10,180 nucleotides of DNA, from contig CBFIHN010000051.1 of the NCBI GenBank assembly GCA_965662575.1, positions 1 to 10,180 on the forward strand. The letters are read 5' to 3'. Below the pieces are notes generated by a model that had not been told where the DNA came from, did no database searches, and saw nothing but the letters and a program-made list of their open reading frames with translations. The DNA is from CBFIHN01 sp965662575 (GTDB lineage: Bacteria; Pseudomonadota; Gammaproteobacteria; Francisellales; CACEW01). Of this stretch, positions 1-5,148 are shown one piece after another (the stretch's first letter is position 1; every line of letters starts with the position of its first letter). The position numbers were made by a program, and so were the translations under genes.

Positions 1-56
1 TTCATAGCACGAGAAAAATACACTATTATTAAAATTTAGTCACCTGGGAATTCGCA

Positions 57-86
57 TTTTCATTGGTGATGACTATATGCTAGAAT
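57..86 (+). promoter_or_regulatory. Putative extended -10 promoter for the permease operon
   Basis: The sequence TAGAAT at 81-86 matches the -10 consensus at five of six positions. It is preceded by TGC at 78-80, which makes an extended -10 element. A weak -35 candidate, TTTTCA at 57-62, lies 18 bp upstream. Transcription would start near base 93, leaving a leader of about 25 nt before the ATG at 118. This is a by-eye prediction. Confidence 0.4.
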
Positions 87-117
87 TGCCGGGTTTTCGC
101 CTAGTAGAAAGTCATAT

Positions 118-1521
118 ATGTCAGAGAGTTCCCCACACAAAAAAATCGGCCTATTTGTTTTAATTTTGTTTATTGTTGGGTCAATTGATAGTTTACGCAA
201 TATGCCATCTGCTGCGATGTTTGGCACACAACTAATTTTCTTTTTTTTAGTTGCAGCGCTGACCTTCCTGCTACCTGTTGCACTAATATCTGCAGAACTC
301 TCGTCCTATCATGGCCATAAAAATGGCATTTACCAATGGGTTAAAGAGGCTTTTGGTAAGCAGTGGGCCTTTATCACCATTTGGTTTCAATGGATTAATA
401 CCACCATTTGGTTCCCAAGCATTTTATTATTTATTGCCGGTGGCCTCGCCTATGTCTTTCATCCAGCATGGGTGCATAACAAGATATACGTCGTCTGTGT
501 CATTTTAATCTCATTTTGGTCAATGACCTTATTATCACTGAAAAATCTCTCACTATCAGCAACATTTGCCGCATTCTGCGCTTTATTTGGTTTTGTTCTA
601 CCATTTATTGTGATGCTAATTTTTCTTGCGGTATGGCTGATATCAGGCCATCCAATACAATTACATTTCACCAGTCATAACCTATTACCCAACTTTGATC
701 ATCTTAATAACTGGGTCTCACTCACCGCAATCTTTACTGCATTCTTAGGCATGGAGTTGGCAGCAATTCATATCAAGGATATCCGCAACCCACATAAACT
801 CTATCCCATCGGCGTGACCGCTGCAGCAATGATTATTGTAATGACCATGATGGTCGGTTCTCTAGCTATTGCCATCGTCATTCCCAGCAACCAAATTGGT
901 TTGATTTCTGGAATTTTTCAAGCATTACATTATTATCTTGCTGCCTTTCATCTTAACTGGCTGGTATGGATTATCAGTTTTTTAATCGTCCTGTCTACTC
1001 TAGGTGAACTAGTCAATTGGATTACCTCACCGGCACGTGGGCTACAGCAGGCAGCACAAACTGGTAGCTTACCCAAACTTCTGACAAAAAATAATGCACA
1101 TGGCATGCCTGCACCGGTTTTAATATTACAGGCAATTATTGTATCGCTGGTTTGTATTGGCTTTGCAATTATTCCCAACTCTCCTTCTGTTAACAGCATC
1201 TATTGGCTGCTGACGGATTTATCAACTGAACTGTATTTGGCAATGTATGTTTTAATGTTTTTGGCTGCGCTAAAACTCCATTATAAGCACCATAAAATTA
1301 ACAAGCCGTTTACCCTCCCTGGTGGAAAGTTTGGCAAATGGATGACCTGTGTTGTTGCACTATTGGCGTGCTTATGCACTATGATCATTGGTTTTATCCC
1401 ACCCAAGCAAATAGATTATGGCGCCGCCTGGCATTACCCGCTTATTTTTGCTTGTGGTATTATAGTCTTAACTATTCCGGCAGTGATACTACTGCGCATC
1501 TATAGAGATCAACACGCATGA
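118..1521 (+). CDS. APC-superfamily amino acid permease, GadC/YjeM-like
   Basis: This 467-residue inner-membrane protein has about twelve hydrophobic segments. It resembles the glutamate:GABA antiporter branch of the APC superfamily. Visible signatures are a first membrane segment running into the SIDSLRNMPSAAMFG region (residues 22-36), then the AELSSYHGHKNGIYQWVKEAFG stretch (around residues 59-80, the family's 'AEL...G-Y-WV--AFG' block), a tryptophan-rich IWFQWI segment, and a C-terminal LPGGKFGKW...GFIPP stretch typical of this branch. The likely role is amino acid uptake or exchange, but the substrate cannot be read from sequence. Its start at 118 has only a weak Shine-Dalgarno (TAGTAGAAAG). 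No other in-frame start fits the family N-terminus better. The stop overlaps the start of a small membrane-protein gene, suggesting coupled translation. Family assignment is firm; the GadC-like sub-assignment is less so. Confidence 0.88.
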   Translation: MSESSPHKKIGLFVLILFIVGSIDSLRNMPSAAMFGTQLIFFFLVAALTFLLPVALISAELSSYHGHKNGIYQWVKEAFGKQWAFITIWFQWINTTIWFPSILLFIAGGLAYVFHPAWVHNKIYVVCVILISFWSMTLLSLKNLSLSATFAAFCALFGFVLPFIVMLIFLAVWLISGHPIQLHFTSHNLLPNFDHLNNWVSLTAIFTAFLGMELAAIHIKDIRNPHKLYPIGVTAAAMIIVMTMMVGSLAIAIVIPSNQIGLISGIFQALHYYLAAFHLNWLVWIISFLIVLSTLGELVNWITSPARGLQQAAQTGSLPKLLTKNNAHGMPAPVLILQAIIVSLVCIGFAIIPNSPSVNSIYWLLTDLSTELYLAMYVLMFLAALKLHYKHHKINKPFTLPGGKFGKWMTCVVALLACLCTMIIGFIPPKQIDYGAAWHYPLIFACGIIVLTIPAVILLRIYRDQHA

Positions 1522-1640
1522 AAAAACAACACCCTCACAAGACCACCAAAAAAGGCATTAGCCTGTTGCAAATTTTTGGCACGGTAATTGCCATTGGCGT
1601 TGTTCTGGTCGTGGTTCACCATCTTATCTACGGCTATTAA
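1518..1640 (+). CDS. 40-residue single-span membrane microprotein
   Basis: The ATG at 1518 overlaps the TGA of the permease gene (ATGA), a classic arrangement for translational coupling. The encoded 40-residue peptide starts with a strongly basic, histidine-containing head (MKKQHPHKTTKK). One hydrophobic segment follows, from about residue 14 to 33 (GISLLQIFGTVIAIGVVLVV), and the peptide ends HHLIYGY. The basic head suggests the N-terminus is cytoplasmic. I do not recognise a family. Small single-span proteins encoded with transporters sometimes bind and modulate them, so an accessory role for the adjacent permease is a reasonable but untested inference. No Cys or lipobox is present. The coupling, the clean membrane span and the typical codon use argue that it is real. 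Confidence 0.6.
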   Translation: MKKQHPHKTTKKGISLLQIFGTVIAIGVVLVVVHHLIYGY

Positions 1641-1776
1641 TGCCTCTAAAAACACACCAAAAAATTGTGCTTACCTCATGACCTCACTAGGGGTTAGTTA
1701 CAAGAAAAGATGCCAGCTTGTAAGAAAGCTTCCACAATCATGTATCTAAATTTGGTCGAATAAATCAGTGGTTTTC

Positions 1777-1839
1777 ATTCTCATTCAGGTGGGAATCTAG
1801 TTTTTGATACACCATCTCCCACCTGAGTGGCAATGAGAT
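1777..1839. repeat. REP/BIME-like inverted pair of hairpins
   Basis: Two related palindromic units face each other. The left unit (1777-1796) pairs ATTCTCA with TGGGAAT around TTCAGG, with one G-T wobble. The right unit (1814-1839) pairs ATCTC with GAGAT and CCAC with GTGG around CTGA, with a CAAT bulge. The two units are also inverted copies of each other: CATTCAGGTGGGA (1782-1794) pairs with TCCCACCTGAGTG (1817-1829). The 'GGGAATCTAG' flank resembles the dispersed 'CATTCCC...GGGAATC' elements of many gammaproteobacteria. It lies between two transcription units. Copy number elsewhere cannot be judged from this window. Confidence 0.6.
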
Positions 1840-1951
1840 TTCTCTAAACATTGAACCATCAAAAGTCAATATAATCTTCAAAAAAAATCATGTGATATAT
1901 TTTATTTTTAATAAATCAATATAATTATATTATATATTTTTATAAAAATTT

Positions 1952-1981
1952 TTGCGCAATAAACTAACATTAAACTATAAT
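1952..1981 (+). promoter_or_regulatory. Sigma-70-type promoter of the pilin cluster
   Basis: A perfect -10 box TATAAT lies at 1976-1981, with a partial -35 box TTGCGC at 1952-1957 and an 18-bp spacer. The roughly 90 bp upstream are almost pure A/T and could act as an UP element or a binding site for an AT-preferring nucleoid protein. The predicted transcription start is near 1988, giving a leader of about 77 nt before the pilin ATG. I saw no sigma-54 type GG/GC motif, which is often used by pilA genes. Confidence 0.55.
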
Positions 1982-1991
1982 ACAACTAGAA

Positions 1992-2035
1992 GCCTTGAAA
2001 TATTGAAGCACCGTGCTTAAACCCCTTTTCAAGGT
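1992..2035 (+). promoter_or_regulatory. 5'-terminal stem-loop in the pilin mRNA leader
   Basis: CCTTGAAA at 1993-2000 is perfectly complementary to TTTCAAGG at 2027-2034, and a closing G-T pair (1992/2035) extends it. Nested inside is a second stem, AAGCA (2006-2010) with TGCTT (2014-2018). With transcription starting near 1988, the structure would sit almost at the very 5' end of the transcript and leave the ribosome binding site at 2053-2060 exposed. That is the usual place for an mRNA-stabilising hairpin. It could also be a regulatory leader. Confidence 0.5.
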
Positions 2036-2129
2036 AAAGTGCAAAGCTTATTAAGGAGGGCATCATGAAGATGAATGCTTTAACCCAAAGACTAAAACAA
2101 GCAAGAGCAGAAAAAGGCTTTACCTTGAA

Positions 2130-2687
2130 TGAACTACCCCGCAGCAGAGCTACGGGGTATCTGCTGCCAAACATACTAAAATAGCTTTAACTGCCCCGAA
2201 TGTAGTGACTTATAACTCTTATCTACCCCTTGATTTCTCACATAATTCTTAAGCATTTCTTCATCACCATGCTTACCAACGCTGCTCATAAAATAGCCTT
2301 TACTCCAAAACTCTCCTCCCCATAATTTAGCTTTTACCTCAGGATGGTGTTTAAAAATTTCTTTTGCAGTAATGCTTTTTATTGTTTGTGCAATTTTTTT
2401 AGGACTATACATCGGCACTGATTGCAATAAAAAATGCACATGATCACCGTCAACGCCGATCTCTAAAAAATTGATTTCATAACGAAGCTCTATTTCAAAA
2501 CATACATCACGGAGTCTCTCATCAACGGATTTGCTAAAAACAATCCGACGATACTTCGCAGGACAAACCAAATGATATATGAGCACACTTACATTATGAC
2601 TCTTGTGTATATATTTACTCTGTTCCATTCATCAGAGTGTACCTCAAATCACGAAGCAAAGCTTCGAGGAATCAAACCTGAAGAGAT
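2130..2687 (-). mobile_element. IS200-type insertion sequence (IS200/IS605 family), 558 bp, complete
   Basis: The element carries a single Y1 transposase gene on the minus strand and no tnpB. It lacks terminal inverted repeats. Instead it has sub-terminal imperfect palindromes: TACCCCG/CGGGGTA with inner AGC/GCT at 2135-2159, near the transposase 3' side, and CGAAGC/GCTTCG around AAA at 2652-2666, near the transposase 5' side. The heptamer TGAACTA occurs at 2130-2136 and again at 2688-2694. This fits the family's habit of inserting 3' to a short target that resembles the end of the element; on the minus strand the target would read TAGTTCA. The boundaries are therefore uncertain by up to 7 bp, but the length is 558 bp wherever they are set. 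It disrupts a prepilin gene. Confidence 0.85.
2176..2628 (-). CDS. tnpA: IS200/IS605-family TnpA Y1 transposase
   Basis: This 150-residue protein is full length for the IS200-type TnpA family. These enzymes are dimeric HUH single-strand transposases that cut and rejoin the top strand at hairpin-marked ends. The HUH metal-binding motif is visible as D62-H63-V64-H65 within VDGDHVHFLLQ, and the catalytic tyrosine as Y129 in EEMLKNYVRNQG. The conserved WGGEFWSKGYF block is at about residues 103-113. The leader on the minus strand carries the end palindrome at 2652-2666 followed by a GAGG sequence (2642-2645) about 13 nt before the ATG, so translation is probably weak, as is usual in this family. 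No truncation or missing catalytic residue is seen, so the enzyme should be active. Confidence 0.93.
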   Translation of the reverse strand: MEQSKYIHKSHNVSVLIYHLVCPAKYRRIVFSKSVDERLRDVCFEIELRYEINFLEIGVDGDHVHFLLQSVPMYSPKKIAQTIKSITAKEIFKHHPEVKAKLWGGEFWSKGYFMSSVGKHGDEEMLKNYVRNQGVDKSYKSLHSGQLKLF

Positions 2688-3021
2688 TGAACTAGTCATC
2701 GTACTTGTCATTCTAGGTATATTAGCTGCGGTGGTTGTACCGCGCTTCACCGACCTCTCTGCCGATGCTTTAGATGCAGCCAAAAAAGGTCAAAGTGGCG
2801 CAGTCAAAAGTGCTCATGCCATTGCTATTGCTGAAAACTCTGGTGATGTTACTGTGACTCAAATTGCAGCACAGTTACCAGGATCTACCGCTGTGGCCAC
2901 AGGGATCCAAGTATCTATTGATGGCAATAGCCACATTGCGCCGACCTATACAGACAGCGGCTGTAGTAGCGCCACCTCTGCCGTCGGTGATACCGTATTG
3001 TGTGTTGGCGATATTCCATAG
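2572..3021 (+). CDS. Chimeric frame: IS end fused to the body of the disrupted pilin
   Basis: An open frame begins at ATG 2572 inside the antisense strand of the transposase gene. It crosses the IS end and continues in frame into the pilin body, giving 149 residues. The first 37-39 residues are encoded by the IS and the rest is pilin from its hydrophobic segment onward. The natural GFTLNE processing site is missing. At the junction the IS encodes G33 followed by IKPEE, so a Gly lies at -1 and a Glu at +5 of a possible cleavage site, an imperfect mimic. AGGA at 2560-2563 is a poor ribosome binding site. Most likely this is an artefact of the insertion that an automatic pipeline would call a pilin; expression is doubtful. 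Confidence 0.3.
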   Translation: MIYEHTYIMTLVYIFTLFHSSECTSNHEAKLRGIKPEEIELVIVLVILGILAAVVVPRFTDLSADALDAAKKGQSGAVKSAHAIAIAENSGDVTVTQIAAQLPGSTAVATGIQVSIDGNSHIAPTYTDSGCSSATSAVGDTVLCVGDIP

Positions 3022-3046
3022 TTAAGTGCACACAGATAAACTAACA

Positions 3047-3074
3047 AGACCGGCACTAGCGCCGGTCTCTTTTT
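3047..3074 (+). terminator. Rho-independent terminator after the first pilin gene
   Basis: AGACCGGC (3047-3054) pairs perfectly with GCCGGTCT (3061-3068) around a 6-nt loop, followed by CTTTTT. It lies 26 bp after the pilin stop and only 16 bp before the next pilin start. It probably acts as a partial terminator, setting high first-pilin and lower downstream expression, because no separate promoter is evident for the downstream genes. Confidence 0.8.
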
Positions 3075-3089
3075 GAGTAGGGTAATGCC

Positions 3090-3464
3090 ATGAATTCACC
3101 TACCCATGATGACGGGTTCACCCTAATAGAGCTTGTCTTGGTCATTATGATTACCGGCATAGTTGCCGCCTATCTAAGCATTCAATTTGCTGATGTTGGT
3201 CATGACTCCCAGCAAAAAGTCACGGACAGTGTTGCTGCATCGCTAGGTGTTGCTGCAGCCTCGAATTATCGGCTCAGCAAAGCAGGTGTCGCACTAACAA
3301 TTAATAACTGCGATCAAATTGACAACGCATTAGATGCCGGTGACTTCCCAGCAGGTTATACCATCGCCTCAAACGCTATTATTGGCTCAGGCACAAAAGC
3401 AACCTGCACCGTAACACATAATACCAGCGGCACCAGTCAGACTTTTATCGGTATTGGAGCGTAA
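3090..3464 (+). CDS. Type IV prepilin-like protein (minor pilin)
   Basis: This 124-residue prepilin has a short acidic-tinged leader, MNSPTHDDG, a canonical cleavage and methylation site G9|FTLIE with Glu5 present, and a hydrophobic helix from about residues 10 to 31. A small soluble domain follows, with two cysteines (C74 and C106) that could form the pilin disulfide and a 'DFPAGYTIAS' stretch seen in MSHA-like or pseudopilin-like proteins. The unusual feature is a leader with aspartates and no basic residue. It would be processed by a prepilin peptidase encoded elsewhere and incorporated into a type IV pilus or related filament. The ATG at 3090 follows GAGTAGGG (3075-3082). It is followed after 4 bp by another prepilin gene, so these are one operon. 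Confidence 0.82.
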   Translation: MNSPTHDDGFTLIELVLVIMITGIVAAYLSIQFADVGHDSQQKVTDSVAASLGVAAASNYRLSKAGVALTINNCDQIDNALDAGDFPAGYTIASNAIIGSGTKATCTVTHNTSGTSQTFIGIGA

Positions 3465-3468
3465 TGTG

Positions 3469-3978
3469 ATGGTAAAGCAACATGCAATTAAAAAGGCAGC
3501 ATTAGAACAGAATGGTTTTGGCTTAATACAGCTGGTTCTTGTGATTATTATCATCGGTATTTTAAGTTACTTTTCGGTTGGCTTTTTCCGTGGTCAACGT
3601 ACCCTACTCACAGCAAATGCAAATGAGCTCGCACAAGCTCTGCGCTTTGCCAGACACCACGCCCTATCCACAGAGTCTTCTGTCCGCATCACTTTTAATA
3701 CAACCAGTGGTAGCACCACTTTCACCAGTGGTAACGGTATCACAGATTTGAATCTGCCTGCCACCAATAGCCCAGTATATAGCATAACAAATAGCCTGAG
3801 CATGAGCCTAAGCAATATCCCCAATCACTATTTAATTTTTGACCACAATGGCGTACCTTATGTTGATAACAGCGGTACTGAACTGGTCTTAACAGCAGAC
3901 GTCACGCTAAGTGATGCCAACAGTAGCGAGAGCATTGATATTGAACCAAGCAGTGGCCTGATTCGCAGCCCATCATAA
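3469..3978 (+). CDS. GspH/FimT-like minor prepilin lacking Glu5
   Basis: The encoded protein is 169 residues. A basic leader of 16 residues (MVKQHAIKKAALEQNG) precedes the mature start FGLIQLVLVIIIIGIL. The pattern 'LTANANELAQALRFARHHALSTESSVRITFN' (split here by the reader: LTANANELAQ at about 49-58, then ALRFARHHAL) is characteristic of the GspH/FimT pseudopilin family, which prime or cap pili. Position 5 of the mature protein is Gln, not the near-invariant Glu, and position 2 is Gly, not Thr. I chose ATG 3469 because TTGGAG (3454-3459) lies 9 nt upstream; GTG 3466 is an alternative, and a TTG at 3454 would lie within that Shine-Dalgarno. It follows the previous prepilin by 4 bp and precedes the PilT-type gene by 13 bp. 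Confidence 0.8.
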   Translation: MVKQHAIKKAALEQNGFGLIQLVLVIIIIGILSYFSVGFFRGQRTLLTANANELAQALRFARHHALSTESSVRITFNTTSGSTTFTSGNGITDLNLPATNSPVYSITNSLSMSLSNIPNHYLIFDHNGVPYVDNSGTELVLTADVTLSDANSSESIDIEPSSGLIRSPS

Positions 3979-3991
3979 AGAGGAGAAGATC

Positions 3992-4993
3992 ATGTATCAA
4001 CTCGACCAACTTTTGACACAAATGATAGAACACAAGGCCTCAGACTTGCACTTGGCTTGCGGCCATCCACCAATTATTCGTGTTGATGGAGACCTGAAAA
4101 ACCTTAACTCAACACAACTTTCCCAACAAGATATTAAGGGGATGCTTCAACATATGTCGATCTCAGTTAATGATGATGAATTTGAAAAAGATTTTGCTTA
4201 CGAATTACCAAAGTTATCACGTTTCCGCGTTAACATGTTCTGTCAGCACCAAGGTCCCAGCCTAGTATTTCGTGCTATTCCCAAGGGTGTGATGACAATG
4301 GAAGAATTAGGACTTCCATTCGTATTACGCAAACTCTGCAACCTACCTAACGGTTTGGTTTTAATCACAGGTCCAACAGGTAGTGGGAAGACTACTACTC
4401 TGGCGTCGATGATTCATCACATTAATCAAAGCAAACCCAAGCATATTCTCACTCTTGAAGACCCAATCGAGTTTATCCATTATTCAGCAAAATCTTTGAT
4501 ACAACAACGTGAACTAAAAAATAGTATGGGCTCCTTTAATAACGCATTACGTGCTGCACTGCGCGAAGATCCCGACGTCATTCTGTTAGGTGAAATGCGA
4601 GATATTGACACTATCCGTTTGGCGTTGACTGCTGCTGAAACCGGCCATTTAGTGTTTGCCACCTTGCACACCAGCTCGGCTCCAAAAACGATTAATCGAA
4701 TCATTGATGTCTTTCCTGCAGGCGAAAAAGAAATGGTTCGCTCATTACTCTCCGAGTCATTACAAGCTGTCATTGCTCAAGTTTTATTAAAGCGTAAGGG
4801 CGGCGGCAGAGTTGCCGCACATGAAATTATGATGAACACACCCGCCGTAAAAAATCTCATTCGCGAAAATAAAATTGCACAAATTACCTCAGTACTGCAA
4901 ACTGGACAATCATCAGGCATGATGACATTAGGGCAAAGTGTACAAATACTCAAAACGCAAGGTTTGATAGACATCGGCATTGATATCGACTAG
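3992..4993 (+). CDS. pilT: PilT-type twitching/retraction ATPase
   Basis: This 333-residue cytoplasmic hexameric ATPase powers pilus retraction by depolymerising pilin at the base. An N-terminal PAS-like domain begins with the family signature ASDLHL (about residues 16-21). The Walker A motif GPTGSGKT is at 127-134, the Asp box (LTLEDPIE) at about 153-160, Walker B (VILLGEMRD) at 196-204, the His box (TGHLVFATLHT) at 217-227, and the PilT-specific C-terminal motif AVKNLIRENK at about 285-294 (AIRNLIRE in other PilTs). All motifs are intact and the length is normal. The C-terminal motif and Walker context favour PilT over PilU or the assembly ATPase PilB. An excellent Shine-Dalgarno, AGGAG (3981-3985), lies 6 nt before the ATG. 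It is the last gene of the pilin cluster; cotranscription with minor pilins is less usual than the common pilT-pilU pairing. Confidence 0.9.
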   Translation: MYQLDQLLTQMIEHKASDLHLACGHPPIIRVDGDLKNLNSTQLSQQDIKGMLQHMSISVNDDEFEKDFAYELPKLSRFRVNMFCQHQGPSLVFRAIPKGVMTMEELGLPFVLRKLCNLPNGLVLITGPTGSGKTTTLASMIHHINQSKPKHILTLEDPIEFIHYSAKSLIQQRELKNSMGSFNNALRAALREDPDVILLGEMRDIDTIRLALTAAETGHLVFATLHTSSAPKTINRIIDVFPAGEKEMVRSLLSESLQAVIAQVLLKRKGGGRVAAHEIMMNTPAVKNLIRENKIAQITSVLQTGQSSGMMTLGQSVQILKTQGLIDIGIDID

Positions 4994-5081
4994 AAATAAA
5001 CTATCCCAACGTAAACGGAAGTGGCCTAATAATCCTGTAAGTGCTAGAACGACCAAATAGAACCCAAAATGATACAGCACC

Positions 5082-5111
5082 CTGTCATCAATCACACGAT
5101 CAGTATATAAT
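5082..5111 (+). promoter_or_regulatory. Putative promoter of lptD-surA-rsmA
   Basis: A perfect TATAAT at 5106-5111 is preceded, with an 18-bp spacer, by CTGTCA at 5082-5087 (four of six -35 matches). Transcription would start near 5118, about 31 nt before the ATG at 5149. This placement argues against an upstream GTG start at 5041. The spacing from pilT is 155 bp, consistent with a new transcription unit. Confidence 0.45.
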
Positions 5112-5148
5112 TAAGCAACATGGCCATCTCAATAACATTTATCCCAAC

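Larger units (their letters stand above)
1641..2064. other. Gene-free intergenic region of 424 bp
   Basis: No coding frame is convincing here on either strand. The region holds a weak hairpin at 1681-1694 (ACCTC/GGGGT) without a T tract, so I do not call it a terminator. It also holds the REP-like pair at 1777-1839, an extremely AT-rich block at about 1858-1985, the pilin promoter at 1952-1981 and a structured leader at 1992-2035. Confidence 0.75.
2065..3021 (+). pseudogene. Type IV major-type prepilin gene interrupted by an IS200-type element
   Basis: The 5' piece starts at ATG 2065 behind a strong AAGGAGGG (2053-2060). It encodes the leader MKMNALTQRLKQARAEKG, then the cleavage site and start of the mature pilin, FTLNEL, before running into the IS and stopping at 2184. 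The 3' piece resumes with ELVIVLVILGILAAVVVPRF (from 2689) and ends at TAG 3021. Joining 2065-2129 to 2688-3021 restores one uninterrupted 132-residue prepilin: an 18-residue basic leader, a hydrophobic alpha-1 segment starting FTLNE with Glu5 present, and a C-terminal disulfide-type loop with two Cys 14 residues apart in inclusive count (CSS...VLC) near the end. It resembles MshA/PilA-like major or minor pilins; position 4 is Asn rather than the usual Ile. As sequenced, the gene cannot make normal pilin. There are no other frameshifts, so the insertion looks recent. Confidence 0.85.

Noticed and set aside
1681..1694. Hairpin ACCTC/GGGGT as terminator of the permease operon
   Set aside because: Short stem with a wobble pair and no following T tract.
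1777..1839. CRISPR-like repeat
   Set aside because: Only two units in inverted orientation with no spacers of regular length; a REP-like pair explains it.
1986..2174. Minus-strand frame opposite the pilin leader
   Set aside because: It is antisense to the pilin promoter leader and 5' end, has no family resemblance and no ribosome binding site; a shadow frame.
3454..3468. TTG start for the GspH-like prepilin
   Set aside because: The TTG is part of the TTGGAG that serves as ribosome binding site for ATG 3469, and it would overlap the preceding gene without need.
4480..4980. Minus-strand frames opposite pilT
   Set aside because: They mirror highly conserved PilT coding sequence and have no recognisable protein features.
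5041..5148. Upstream GTG start giving LptD 36 extra N-terminal residues
   Set aside because: The extension would precede a complete signal peptide starting at ATG 5149, has no well-placed Shine-Dalgarno, and lies upstream of the predicted promoter.
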